Below are positions 1-8,499 of a stretch of 64,000 bases of DNA, one piece after another. Source of the DNA: Pedobacter cryoconitis (GTDB taxonomy: Bacteria > Bacteroidota > Bacteroidia > Sphingobacteriales > Sphingobacteriaceae). The stretch covers positions 1 through 64,000 of the forward strand of contig NZ_JACHCE010000009.1 of the NCBI RefSeq assembly GCF_014200605.1, in the 5' to 3' direction. Positions within the stretch are counted from its first letter, which is position 1. Each line of letters opens with the position of its first letter. Both the position numbers and the translations under genes were made by a program. A model generated the notes under the pieces. It was not told where the DNA came from. It saw only the letters and a program-made list of their open reading frames with translations, and ran no database searches.

Positions 1-362
1 CCCCTACGGAGCTGACTCCATGCTGAGAGATGAAAAATAATATATAAATTTGAATTCTCGCCTCCTAAACCGGTTCGAAAAAAGGGAGGGTTACATGACC
101 TATCTTATCAGATTTGTATTTCTTGTTCGTTAGCATGAGGAAGGCAGGTAAATGTCTATCTATCAAATATAAACAACGAATCAACATAATCAGTTTTATT
201 TGAATGAATTTTACCCATTAGTTAAATCTTATATGTTTGATTAGGATACAGAGATATTACATCTATTTGTGTAGTAACTGTAATTGAAACAACTGCCCAG
301 TTCATTGTTTAAAAGGTCAAATATTCCACTATAAACCACATTTAGCATAATTACTAGTAAAT
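1..362. other. AT-rich stretch with no recognisable gene
   Basis: I see no convincing coding region, tRNA or terminator here. The stretch is AT-rich and lies on the far side of the truncated integrase from the tRNA genes, so it may be the remains of an integrated element. I looked for a copy of the tRNA-Tyr 3' end, which would mark an attachment site, and found none. Confidence 0.4.
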
Positions 363-387
363 GAAAAAGAGCCACGTGAGTGGCTCT
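363..387 (-). terminator. Rho-independent terminator of the remnant gene
   Basis: A perfect 8-bp stem (368-375 with 380-387, loop GTGA) is followed on the minus strand by a run of five T. It sits 24 bases past the stop codon of the truncated gene at 412, so the original 3' end of that gene survives with its terminator. Confidence 0.7.
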
Positions 388-411
388 AATCCTTGGTGTG
401 TGGTAATAAAT

Positions 412-599
412 TTAGTTGTCTTTAACAAAGCGGATTACCCTCTTCTCTGCCGGAAATGTAGTAATACCATCTCCATAAGCTGTAGTATTAGAAATTGCAC
501 CTCTTAACCCAACTGGCTTATCATTACTATCAAAGGTAGCGGTTGATACTTCAAAAAGTAAAGGATAGGTGTATGTCGAACTCTGTACGGTTGTAGATG
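412..599 (-). pseudogene. 3' remnant of an unidentified gene
   Basis: Reading leftward, an open frame of about 62 codons ends at a TAA at 412-414 and is followed by a good terminator. It has no start codon of its own. Its upstream end runs straight into the 5' part of an integrase gene in another frame. The residues (rich in Ser, Thr, Tyr and Val, ending ...RVIRFVKDN) look like the tail of an exported or surface protein, but I do not recognise the family. I read it as the 3' end of a gene whose front was lost in the deletion that also cut the integrase. Confidence 0.45.
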
Positions 600-764
600 A
601 CTATTTTTAATAACGGCTTTAATTGCATCCCATTCTTTAATGTGAACTCTTAATCCGGTAGAAACTGTAGTACTGATTCTGTTACTTGTAACTCTTACTA
701 CGATTGGGTAAATCTGATCTGATTTAGATCGTTTGTCATTTAGGATAAGTTTATAATAAACCAT
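600..764 (-). pseudogene. Tyrosine recombinase (integrase), N-terminal fragment
   Basis: The first 55 codons encode the N-terminal arm-binding part of a Bacteroidota phage/ICE-type tyrosine integrase: a start MVYYKLILND, then the hallmark IYPIVVRVT, TTVSTGL and KEWD segments. In intact relatives this is followed by a SAM-like domain and a catalytic domain of about 300 residues. Here the frame leaves the family after about residue 55 (near base 600) and continues into unrelated sequence until a stop at 504. The SAM-like domain and catalytic R...HxxR...Y are absent, so the gene is dead. It lies just beyond the 3' end of tRNA-Tyr, the usual position of an integrase in an element that used that tRNA as its target. 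Confidence 0.65.
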
Positions 765-841
765 AATTGGTCATTATGGTCACATGTTGTACTAGCAATA
801 GAGTGCTTTATAGAGATCGAATGGCTAACTCCGATAAACAA

Positions 842-868
842 AAAAGCCTTTCAGAATTAACTGAAAGG
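842..868 (-). terminator. Terminator of the tRNA-Ala/tRNA-Tyr operon
   Basis: An 8-bp perfect stem (847-854 with 861-868, six-base loop) is followed on the minus strand by C and a T run. It lies 15 bases past the 3' end of tRNA-Tyr, so it should end the leftward tRNA transcript. An A/T-rich flank on the other side makes it potentially bidirectional. Confidence 0.7.
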
Positions 869-882
869 TTTTTTAAAAAGAG

Positions 883-965
883 TGGGGGGAGAAGGATTCG
901 AACCTTCGAAGTCTTGCGACAACAGAGTTACAGTCTGTCCCATTTGGCCACTCTGGTATCCCCCC
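883..965 (-). tRNA. tRNA-Tyr (anticodon GTA)
   Basis: Read on the minus strand, this 83-base gene folds as a class II tRNA. The acceptor stem is GGGGGGA with TCCCCCC and discriminator A. The D arm contains AGTGGCC..., the anticodon loop is CTGTAAC, and there is a long variable arm. The T arm carries GGTTCGAATCC. The encoded gene lacks CCA. It is the second gene of a two-tRNA operon and abuts the integrase remnant, so it is the likely target of the lost element. Confidence 0.95.
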
Positions 966-1013
966 GTTTATTTCACCAATATCCATTGGCATTATTGTCT
1001 TTAGCACCAGGCT

Positions 1014-1043
1014 AAAATATAAAGCTTCAGATTGCTCTGAAGC
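1014..1043 (-). other. Hairpin between the two tRNA genes
   Basis: A 7-bp perfect stem (1024-1030 with 1037-1043) lies just after the 3' end of tRNA-Ala, followed on the minus strand by TTTATATTTT. It could act as a partial terminator or processing spacer. I see no separate promoter for tRNA-Tyr, so the two tRNAs are probably co-transcribed. Confidence 0.4.
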
Positions 1044-1050
1044 CTCTTTG

Positions 1051-1124
<74 letters not shown>

Positions 1125-1133
1125 TTGGGGTGG

Positions 1134-1164
1134 CAAAAGTAATTAAATTTGTATGGTATGCAAA
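1134..1164 (-). promoter_or_regulatory. Bacteroidota-type promoter of the tRNA operon
   Basis: On the minus strand, TTTG (1161-1164) is followed after a 19-base spacer by TACTTTTG (1134-1141), matching the Bacteroidota primary-sigma consensus TTTG-N19-TAnnTTTG. The predicted start lies a few bases before the first base of tRNA-Ala at 1124. Confidence 0.7.
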
Positions 1165-1381
1165 TTAAATAATGAAAATATTGAAATAAAATGGTTTAAA
1201 GCGTTTTAAATGGTGATTAAAGGCCGTGAAATCGATATTTATATATCTTGGTTTTTTTATCTCTGATAAAAAATAAAGAAGTAAAAGGCTAATTATGTAA
1301 ATAAACGCAGAGATTTTGTCTGAATAACAAATACTATCTAATCATAATAAAATAACTATTTTCGAAATAAATTAATAAGAA

Positions 1382-1963
1382 ATGGAGGATTCAAATACAT
1401 ATTATTCCAGTTTATTTCAATTGTTCAATTCAATCCGTGTAATTAGTGAAGAATTCAAAATAGCTATTGTTAACAATAGTGAACTCATTCATGTAAAAAA
1501 GAAAACAAAACTTCTTGAAGCTGGTAACCGTAGTAATAAGATCTATTTTATTGTAAAGGGAATGTCGAGAGTTTATTATTTGGATAAGGACGGAAAAGAA
1601 ACTACTACCTGGATTTTAGTTGAGAATGACCTTCTTATTTCTGTATTTAGTTTTTTTACAGGAAATCCAAGTTTTGAATATATTGAAACTTTAGAAGACT
1701 GTATTCTTATTGAATTGCAAAGAGAAAAGGTTGACCGGTTGTATAATGAATTTATGGAGTTCAATTTTATAGGGCGAAAACTCACAGAACATTATTATAT
1801 CCGTAATGAGATACAGGCTAATAACCTTAGAATGTTGAGTGCAAAGCAGCGTTACGAACAAGTAGTGTTACAAAGTCCTAACTTACTAAATAGAGTGCCG
1901 CTTGGGTATATAGCTTCTTTTTTAGGTATTTCACAAGAAACATTAAGCAGAATTAGAAAGTAG
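1382..1963 (+). CDS. Crp/Fnr-family transcriptional regulator
   Basis: 193 residues. An N-terminal cyclic-nucleotide-binding-like beta barrel is visible at about 35-125 (KLLEAGNRSNKIYFIVKGMS, then a DGKETTTWILVENDLL stretch). A C-terminal DNA-binding region follows at about 150-193, with YIASFLGISQETLSRIRK as the winged-helix recognition part. Bacteroidota carry many such single-gene regulators, and the barrel often lacks cAMP-binding residues, so the ligand cannot be stated. It stands alone, transcribed rightward, about 80 bases before the split lipoprotein gene, and may control it (inference). The gene is AT-rich like its right-hand neighbours. Confidence 0.85.
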   Translation: MEDSNTYYSSLFQLFNSIRVISEEFKIAIVNNSELIHVKKKTKLLEAGNRSNKIYFIVKGMSRVYYLDKDGKETTTWILVENDLLISVFSFFTGNPSFEYIETLEDCILIELQREKVDRLYNEFMEFNFIGRKLTEHYYIRNEIQANNLRMLSAKQRYEQVVLQSPNLLNRVPLGYIASFLGISQETLSRIRK

Positions 1964-2043
1964 GGTTGGTTTTTTTGATAAATGTCAAAAATGTACCAGA
2001 AAAGGTGTTTTAGTTTTACAATGAAATTAAAACATATACCCTT

Positions 2044-3486
2044 ATGAAATTAAAAATATCTATACCTCGCGTTTTAATGATTGTGCTGCTTGGCATATTA
2101 TTAAATGCTTGTAAGAAAGATCAGCAAATATCAGTCAAACAGCAACCAGCTCCAGCTTTGACGATTCAAGAAGCCAGATCATGGCTGGAAAGTAACGATC
2201 CTAAAATAATGTTAGGCGATAGATGGAATAGTACGGCATTTATCAATGAAGAAGATGGCCATAAAGTTATCAAAGTAAAAGTGAACGAATCATTAAAGGA
2301 TAGTATCTGGACATTAAGAGATATTCTTATTCAAAGAAACAATACAGGCGATATTGAAGCTGTTGGTTATGAAGTACAGGTTGCCAACTCTTATTTTTTT
2401 ACAAAAAAGGGCGCAGAACTACCCGGGGCTAATAAAAGAGAATTTATTGACAATGCTGATTTTACAGGAAAAGTGATGCTTTATACACTTAAAAATAAAG
2501 CGATCAAAGGTACACGACTCTTAAACGGAAAAATTATAAGTAATTTGATTCCACGTATTCGTAGAACTGACCTTACGACGATGGGACAACAAAAGGATGA
2601 CCAGAATCTTGATTGTGCTGATTCTTATTTTGGAGATGAAAATACATCTTGTACACCTGGTGGAACACTTAACGAGGTATAAATAATTGGTCAAAAACCA
2701 CCATTACCTGATTTTACGTGGGTTTTTCCTCCAACAAATCCGGCAAATACGCCAGCTACAGGACCAGGTACACAAATGCCAGTTGGTACTCCAGGTGGGG
2801 GCGGAGGTGGGGGTAATATGGCCACTTTAAGTAGTAGTTATTTGGAAAATGCAACAATTGTCAATGACAATAAACCGAAAATAGATCCGGAAAAATATAT
2901 TAGATGTTTTAATGACGGTAAACCTGCGAAAGAATATAAAATGACGATTTATATCAATCAACCTAATCCAGGATCGAATGATCAATGGACTAGTGATATA
3001 AATTCTAATATAGGACAAGGTTTTATAACTCCAGGTGGGCAAATTTTTAATGTTGGACATACCTTCGTTAGTTTTATTAAGGTCAATACTGATGGAAGTT
3101 CTGTAACTCAAGTAATGGGATTTTATCCCGGTGGTTTAGGGTTAAAATCTCCAGGTATAGTTAAAGATGACGGAGGTCATGCATATAATGTTAGTTATAC
3201 ATCAAGTGTAACTGTTGATCAATTCAATCTTTCTTTAAATACTGTAATAAATGATAGCAAAAATACGGTATATAATCTTGGGAATTATATTTTTGGAGGA
3301 GTGGAATATAACTGTACTGATGCTGCTTCGGCATGGATGGGGAATGCGGGAATTCGTTTACCGGCAGGTGTTGCAAGGGGATTATTTACAAATACTCCAG
3401 GCGACTACGGTCAGGTATTAAGTAATGTGAATGGGGCAAATAAAAGTCCTGGAAAAGCGCCACAAAGTCATGGAGAGTGTAATTAA
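2044..3486 (+). pseudogene. Lipoprotein with C-terminal His...Cys hydrolase-like domain, interrupted by an in-frame stop
   Basis: A single reading frame of about 480 codons is broken by a TAA at 2680-2682. Codons 1-212 give a lipoprotein (lipobox LLNAC, Cys 23) with no domain I recognise. The same frame resumes directly after the stop, passes through a Pro-rich stretch and a run of seven Gly (about 2797-2817), and ends in a compact domain with a VGHTF histidine and a YNCTDAA cysteine. That order and spacing resemble permuted papain-like hydrolases of the LRAT/NlpC type (inference). An internal ATG at 2776 could start only the second half. The gene may be dead, may make two polypeptides, or may contain a sequencing error. 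It is followed 21 bases later by small membrane-protein genes, a layout reminiscent of toxin and immunity genes. Confidence 0.6.
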
Positions 3487-3507
3487 ATAATTATCTAATA
3501 TAAAAAT

Positions 3508-3879
3508 ATGAAATTTCTCTTAGTTTTAATGATTGTATTTTCATTTATAGGTGGCTTCTCTATAAATGGTGTTTGGAGTTTTCTTTTTCAATTTGAATTC
3601 ATAGATATGCTTAATATGATAAAAATGGGAAATCAATCTTCATCTGAAGTAGTAGCTTGGATTGCCATATTAATTGGACATATTGGAATCATTTCTTTGC
3701 CATTTTTAACAAAAAATATCTACTTCAAAGTGGTCTTATTATCAGCTCCATTATTATTTATATTGGGTTTTATTGCTTCAGTATCAATATTAGCGATTGT
3801 TTTCTTATTTCCTTTAATAATTACGTGGATTATTGCTGTTATCTATAGAAATAAAATAAAGCGATATAGAGATGAATAA
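3508..3879 (+). CDS. Small membrane protein, first of three tandem paralogues (putative immunity protein)
   Basis: 123 residues with four likely membrane segments: an N-terminal one (about 3-22), one near 48-66, one near 70-92 and one near 94-114, then a short basic tail (RNKIKRYRDE). It shares a pattern with the next two genes: S[IL]NG followed by an aromatic stretch, then a [LF]P[FI][LI] motif followed by Lys-rich residues and a second hydrophobic block. It starts 21 bases after the hydrolase-like gene, so co-transcription is likely. I recognise no named family. The idea that it protects the cell from the upstream protein rests on context and on the tandem duplication. Confidence 0.7.
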   Translation: MKFLLVLMIVFSFIGGFSINGVWSFLFQFEFIDMLNMIKMGNQSSSEVVAWIAILIGHIGIISLPFLTKNIYFKVVLLSAPLLFILGFIASVSILAIVFLFPLIITWIIAVIYRNKIKRYRDE

Positions 3880-4006
3880 CTTCTTTGAAGTTTGGTTTCT
3901 TAAAGTATGATTAAAGTTAATCCATTTTGAATTATAACTGTATGCTTTGATAAAGGATTTCATCAGAATATCGTGCGATTAAATAGTTTTTTAGCAAAAT
4001 ATTCTA

Positions 4007-4387
4007 TTGAAAAAACTAATCTTTTTTTTAATCTTAATGAGTTTAAGCAGCTTATTTATGGGGATATCCATAAATGGTGTAATGGGGCATATTTACTATT
4101 ATGAATTTATTTCTTTCCCTAGAGTAGAGTTTAACTCAAATCAGAGAGTGTATTTTCGTTTAGTATTGTGGGCGTTCGTTGTTTTATGTCATTTCATCAT
4201 GTTTATTTTACCATTTTTAATTAAAAAGTCGTATTTCAACAAGGCCTTATTCTTTGCTCCATTAACTTACTTTGTGTTTATGGGTATCGTAAATCCTTTC
4301 TATGGTATCTTGTTGATCCCGGCATTAATTATTTGGTTAATATGTCTTTGGATTAATAAAAATAGAAAAGTGGGAGATGGTTATTAG
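4007..4387 (+). CDS. Small membrane protein, second of three tandem paralogues
   Basis: 126 residues if translation starts at the TTG at 4007, which gives MKKLIFFLILMSL as a typical N-terminal membrane segment; no ATG in frame gives a better start. Four hydrophobic segments and the landmarks GISINGV, YYYEF, LPFLIKKSYF and FFAPL match the first copy at equivalent places. The C-terminus is short and basic (NKNRKVGDGY). It lies 127 bases after the first copy with no terminator between them. The gap after it (4388-4585) has only a 9-bp hairpin with a long loop (4486-4532). Confidence 0.65.
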   Translation: MKKLIFFLILMSLSSLFMGISINGVMGHIYYYEFISFPRVEFNSNQRVYFRLVLWAFVVLCHFIMFILPFLIKKSYFNKALFFAPLTYFVFMGIVNPFYGILLIPALIIWLICLWINKNRKVGDGY

Positions 4388-4585
4388 AAAGACTATATTT
4401 CCGTAGTATCTTTTTCAAACTCCAACACAATTTTGACTTATAAGAGTCTACAGCAGCATTGACATTGTTAACTTATTTTTTGCCTGTATGCTATTTATCG
4501 ATCAGGCTTTATAGTTTTTTTAGATAGCATACATAGTATGTAATTGTGTATTCTTTTACAAGAGGTTATATTATTTCAATAATTT

Positions 4586-5016
4586 ATGAATAGACTGAAT
4601 CAGGGCTACTATTTTGTACGGAATATAGAAATTAGAATCTGGTTATCAATTTTGGCCATAGTAAGTTTATTTACATGTATTTCATTAAATGGTCAATGGA
4701 GTTTCGTATATCAATACACGTTTTTTTTCTTCCGTTCTTCAGATATAATGTACAAAGATATTGTTAATCATGACCAACTAGAATTGCGATTTCTTATATA
4801 TTGGTCAGTTGCCTTTTTTTCGCAAGTTACTTTATTACTTTTTCCAATTATTTATAATAAAATAAATATTAAAAAATGGATATTCTATATTCCGTTAATC
4901 TTTGTTTTATCTTTGTCTCAATAGTGACAGTAGGTGTTTTTGTACTTTTCTCAATGATCATGCTTTTGACTATTATAAGCGGATTAATAATAGGTAAGAA
5001 AGAGCATATAAGTTGA
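4586..5016 (+). pseudogene. Third paralogous small membrane protein, frameshifted
   Basis: From ATG 4586 the frame gives 112 residues with the family landmarks (CISLNGQWSFVYQYTF, LLFPIIYNKINIKKWIFYIPL), then stops at 4922-4924. The expected last membrane segment and basic tail are found in another frame over the next 90 bases (VTVGVFVLFSMIMLLT...IIGKKEHIS, stop 5014-5016). A one-base indel near 4890-4921 explains this. A repaired product would be about 143 residues, similar to its neighbours plus an N-terminal extension of about 12. A sequencing error in this AT-rich run is also possible. Confidence 0.6.
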
Positions 5017-5220
5017 AAATATCTAAACATTCGGCTCAGGTTGGTTTAGCCTTTATAAATCAGTTTGTTTGTAAGTATCAATTATTTTTTAAAAACCGGC
5101 AAATACTTTCTAACTCAAAACACAATCAATATTTCGCATTAAGTTAATAGTGCAAGCGTAAATTGTCAACGGGATGAAAACACCATAAGCCCACGGTTGC
5201 AATTATCTCTGAAAAACCTG

Positions 5221-6432
5221 ATGCGCAAACAATTTATCATTTTATTGCTTTTCATTCTATATCAACAGACTGCAAATGCCAGTCTTTCTGTCCCTGCTCA
5301 GAATTCTCTGTTCCTATCTGAAAACTCTTCTGTCAGTGTGCTGACCTGTGAGAAGACCAGTAAGTACTTATACTCCTTATTTGGACATAGCGCAATCAGA
5401 ATAAGCGATCCGGAAAGACAAATAGACCTGATCTATAATTATGGGACATTTGATAATGATGATCCTGATTTCTATATCAACTTTATCAACGGCAGGATGA
5501 AGTATTCTTTATCTGTTTCAGACTATACTGCTTTTTTGCAGGAGTATGTCATTAACGAACAATCCGTTTCCGCTCAAAAACTAAATCTGACATTCAAACA
5601 GAAAAACAAGTTGTTTGCACTAATTAATGAAGAAATAAAACCAGCAAATAAGTTCTACAATTATGATTTTGTACGTAATAACTGCGCTACCAGAATAAGA
5701 GATTTGCTGGCTAAAACTATAGGGCCTGAATTTGATAGAACCTTACTTCTTATGAATAAAGGAGAAGGCAGTTCTGTGCGCAAAATGATAAGTAATTATC
5801 TGACCAAAGATGAGCTCTATATGCTCGGAATGAATCTGTTATTGGGGGAAAAAGCCGATGTGGTTTCCAGTAAAGCAGTCAGCTTGTTTCTGCCTGATAC
5901 TTTAGCAAAAAGACTTGATCAGCTTCACCTGCGAAATACTAAACTTTCAGCTTCACCTGTATATCTGTTTAAATCTGATCGTAGCCAGTTACCTTCCCCT
6001 AATCCAGAATTAATAAATAAAGGTCTTTATGTATTAACATTGCTATTGGCCATAAACCTGTTCGTTCAAAAGAAGCCTTTATATTTAAACAAGCTGATCC
6101 TGTTTATCACGATAATGATTTTTACAGTGGTCAGTCTGGCTGGTTGTTTACTGATTTACCTGTCCGTGTTTTCCAGTATGGAATTAGTCAGGTATAACCT
6201 GAATATACTGTGGTGTAATCCGTTTTATTTACTGTTATACTTTAAAGCATTCAGGAAATATACGATAATGGCTTTATTGACAGGCATACTCGTGTTTATA
6301 CTCTGCTATTTTCAAACCATAAGTTTCCCGTTTACCTTTCCGGGCCTGCTATTAATTATGGTATTGTTAGTCTTATCTTTTAATAACAATACTTCTGCCG
6401 GTAACCAGATTAAAAGTATAAATCTTGTATAA
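5221..6432 (+). CDS. DUF4105 (Lnb N-terminal-like) periplasmic hydrolase with membrane C-terminus
   Basis: About 403 residues from the ATG at 5221; a TTG eight codons earlier is less likely because the signal peptide (MRKQFIILLLFILYQQTANA) fits the ATG. The DUF4105 domain follows with its conserved LFGHSAIRI histidine and NNCATRIRD cysteine, the hallmarks of a permuted papain-like fold known from this family. The last 140 residues or so hold about five membrane segments, as in many Bacteroidota members. The substrate is unknown. The gene stands alone, running toward leftward genes on its right. Confidence 0.8.
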   Translation: MRKQFIILLLFILYQQTANASLSVPAQNSLFLSENSSVSVLTCEKTSKYLYSLFGHSAIRISDPERQIDLIYNYGTFDNDDPDFYINFINGRMKYSLSVSDYTAFLQEYVINEQSVSAQKLNLTFKQKNKLFALINEEIKPANKFYNYDFVRNNCATRIRDLLAKTIGPEFDRTLLLMNKGEGSSVRKMISNYLTKDELYMLGMNLLLGEKADVVSSKAVSLFLPDTLAKRLDQLHLRNTKLSASPVYLFKSDRSQLPSPNPELINKGLYVLTLLLAINLFVQKKPLYLNKLILFITIMIFTVVSLAGCLLIYLSVFSSMELVRYNLNILWCNPFYLLLYFKAFRKYTIMALLTGILVFILCYFQTISFPFTFPGLLLIMVLLVLSFNNNTSAGNQIKSINLV

Positions 6433-6555
6433 TCCATCATCACTGATCTCAATAGTCTCTACCAAACCAGTTTTACTAAATGTATCTGTTACTAAATTAC
6501 CTTTCTTTACCTCCTGTAATACCGATGCCGGGGTGTCATTGTTCAATCTGATCAT
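6373..6555 (-). CDS. Small hypothetical protein
   Basis: An ATG at 6555 opens a 60-residue frame with ordinary composition (MIRLNNDTPASVLQEV...GLYKIYTFNLVTGRSIVIKR). A TTG at 6621, touching the stop of the upstream hydrolase, would add 22 residues. It is oriented as a possible second gene of that transcript and its 3' end overlaps the DUF4105 gene tail-to-tail by 60 bases. I recognise no family, and it may not be expressed. Confidence 0.35.
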   Translation of the reverse strand: MIRLNNDTPASVLQEVKKGNLVTDTFSKTGLVETIEISDDGLYKIYTFNLVTGRSIVIKR

Positions 6556-6621
6556 GGTGCCTGTTCTAATATATGGTTCAGTTAAAAAAAGATAAAGATA
6601 GGTGCATACATCCGGTTTCAA

Positions 6622-7683
6622 TTATTTTTTAACCATCTCTAAGAATTTTATTAACTCTTTGCTAAACTGCTCTGGCTGTTCATAGTGTATATTGTGTTCA
6701 ATTCCAGGGTATTCAACTCTTTTAATCAATTTTGGGAATTTCATGGCTAAAGCAATATTCTCTTTTTCAAAAGGCATAGGGTCATGGTCTGACACCGGAT
6801 CGAGAATTAGCATAGGAACATGCAAATTTCTGAATATAATTTTCGGTTGGACCATCGTTATGGATGCTCCATATAAAGGAGCATGGTTAGGTTTTAATAC
6901 AAGATCCCGGAATTGTTTTTCATCCTTCATATAGAAAAAATCACTTAACCCTGCATAAGTAACCCAATGGTCTCCCTGCTGTCTGACGATATTCAGGAGC
7001 TCAAATTGAGTCCCGCCCATACTTTGATCATATAAGCTTTGATAAGCAGCCTTTTCATCAGCAAAAGATGCTTCATAGTTATTAACTACCCCTTTTTCAG
7101 GAGTCATGGATTCGATTTTAAGATGGAGGCTTTCCTCACTCATCCGATGGTTATAACTGTTAAATGCTACTGAGCCGCCATCCTCCAATATTAAGCCCCT
7201 TACTCTTTCGGGATAACTCTGATAAAAGGCTGCAGCAATATAACCTCCTCTGGAAAACCCGCCAATTACAGCCCGGTCAAGCTGAAGAGAATCCATTAAT
7301 ACTGCAATATCATCTGCAGAATTATAAAGTGAGACTTCCTTTTCGGGAATAGGGGTTTTACCATGGCCGTAATAATCAACAGCAATTAAATAATAACCGC
7401 CATCAGTCAGTAGCTTCGCAATATTTGCCAGCTCATAACTATGACTTAAACTTCCATGAGACCAGATCAGCGGAGTATCTTTAGGGTTCCCCCATAACAG
7501 GTAATGCATTTTTACATGATCAGTTTGGACATATCCACCATGTATTTGCTCAAATTCAAGATAGTCAGACTTCGCTCTTGTATATAAATTAGCCTGATCA
7601 GCCGTAATCCCATGCTGAGCCATCAGCGGATTGCTGATTACTACACTTAAAAATAAAAAGCTGAATAGTAAAACTGACCTCAT
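6622..7683 (-). CDS. Secreted alpha/beta hydrolase
   Basis: 353 residues from the ATG at 7683, chosen because it begins a clean signal peptide (MRSVLLFSFLFLSVVISNPLMAQ); a TTG seven codons upstream would add a polar lead. The alpha/beta hydrolase core shows the WSHG oxyanion-hole region at about 74-77, the nucleophile elbow GFSRGG with Ser about 144, a likely acidic residue in LILDPVSDHDP, and a late His in GIEHNIHY. The substrate is not predictable; relatives include esterases and proline iminopeptidase-like enzymes. It is transcribed leftward, apart from its neighbours. Confidence 0.8.
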   Translation of the reverse strand: MRSVLLFSFLFLSVVISNPLMAQHGITADQANLYTRAKSDYLEFEQIHGGYVQTDHVKMHYLLWGNPKDTPLIWSHGSLSHSYELANIAKLLTDGGYYLIAVDYYGHGKTPIPEKEVSLYNSADDIAVLMDSLQLDRAVIGGFSRGGYIAAAFYQSYPERVRGLILEDGGSVAFNSYNHRMSEESLHLKIESMTPEKGVVNNYEASFADEKAAYQSLYDQSMGGTQFELLNIVRQQGDHWVTYAGLSDFFYMKDEKQFRDLVLKPNHAPLYGASITMVQPKIIFRNLHVPMLILDPVSDHDPMPFEKENIALAMKFPKLIKRVEYPGIEHNIHYEQPEQFSKELIKFLEMVKK

Positions 7684-7922
7684 ATTGAAATTCTCCGATA
7701 CCAAAGCTAAAGAGATAAATGAAATCGTTTTAAATAAATGAGGGAGATCATCAAATATTACCTCCCTTTGATTTAAGCACCGAAATCGATAAATAATCTT
7801 TTTTTTATTATACGATTGATATTAAAGACTCTTGAACTTAATTGCTGATTTCCATATATTTACAGGTGCCTATTTAGGAGTGATTTATAGAATGTTTAAC
7901 CATTATATGAAATTATACCAAC

Positions 7923-8360
7923 ATGTTTGATGTACTAAATAAATATAAACAGAACGGCCATTTCTTTTTGACACCCGGAGATGAATTAAGCAAAGTTTGT
8001 AATGCACCGGAAAAACAACCCGGAGTTTTTCTTGCTTATGCATTAAAAAATGGCAGGATTGAACTTGTATTTATCGGAGGTACAGGGGAAATTGATAAAA
8101 GAAGGCTTCTTGCTATTCAAAATACAGGCATTGGCGGATTGAAAGACGAACTGTTGAACGGATTGGAGTTTACGGACACTCCAAGGAAAATATCATGGCC
8201 GGCCCAAATGGAAAAAGAGCATATTGAAGCCCTGGATATTTACTGGTATGTCACTTACAATGAAAAGCACAGCGACAATCCTGAAAAAATTGAAAATACG
8301 CTTTTCGAGATACATTTTGGGCTTTTTCAAAGGATACCAAGGTGGAACCTTGACCTGTAA
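7923..8360 (+). CDS. GIY-YIG-like protein, degenerate
   Basis: 145 residues. The order of motifs recalls Bacteroidota GIY-YIG nucleases: GVFLAY in place of GVY, VFIGGTG in place of YIG, a GIGGLKDELLNG helix, a LDIYWYVTY strand, an IENTLFE helix where the catalytic Glu sits, and a closing PRWN. Both signature tyrosines of GIY-YIG are Phe here, so nuclease activity is doubtful. I call the family from pattern only. No partner gene is obvious, and a weak terminator overlaps its stop. Confidence 0.5.
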   Translation: MFDVLNKYKQNGHFFLTPGDELSKVCNAPEKQPGVFLAYALKNGRIELVFIGGTGEIDKRRLLAIQNTGIGGLKDELLNGLEFTDTPRKISWPAQMEKEHIEALDIYWYVTYNEKHSDNPEKIENTLFEIHFGLFQRIPRWNLDL

Positions 8361-8380
8361 ATACAGTCAGGTCTGCTTTT
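8352..8380 (+). terminator. Weak terminator overlapping the stop codon
   Basis: A 6-bp perfect stem (8352-8357 with 8368-8373) is followed by TGCTTTT. The first arm overlaps the last codons of the GIY-YIG-like gene. The stem is short, so termination is probably partial. Confidence 0.4.
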
Positions 8381-8392
8381 AAGCATTTTGAC

Positions 8393-8400
8393 TATATTTG
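8393..8400 (+). promoter_or_regulatory. Candidate -7 element for the sensor kinase gene
   Basis: TATATTTG fits the Bacteroidota -7 consensus TAnnTTTG. It lies about 100 bases before the kinase start and just after the preceding terminator. No good TTTG element is seen at the matching upstream spacing. Confidence 0.35.
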
Positions 8401-8499
8401 CCGGAATGAAACCGTCATGTGCAGCAGAACAGCAATCAAAATGTACAAAATTGAGTAGCATATGATAGCTTCATCTCAATTAAAAACAATTTTACACTG

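Noticed and set aside
8406..8465. A 19-codon leader peptide before the sensor kinase
   Set aside because: The likely transcription start from the TATATTTG box is at or after its ATG, and it lacks the run of one amino acid expected in attenuation.
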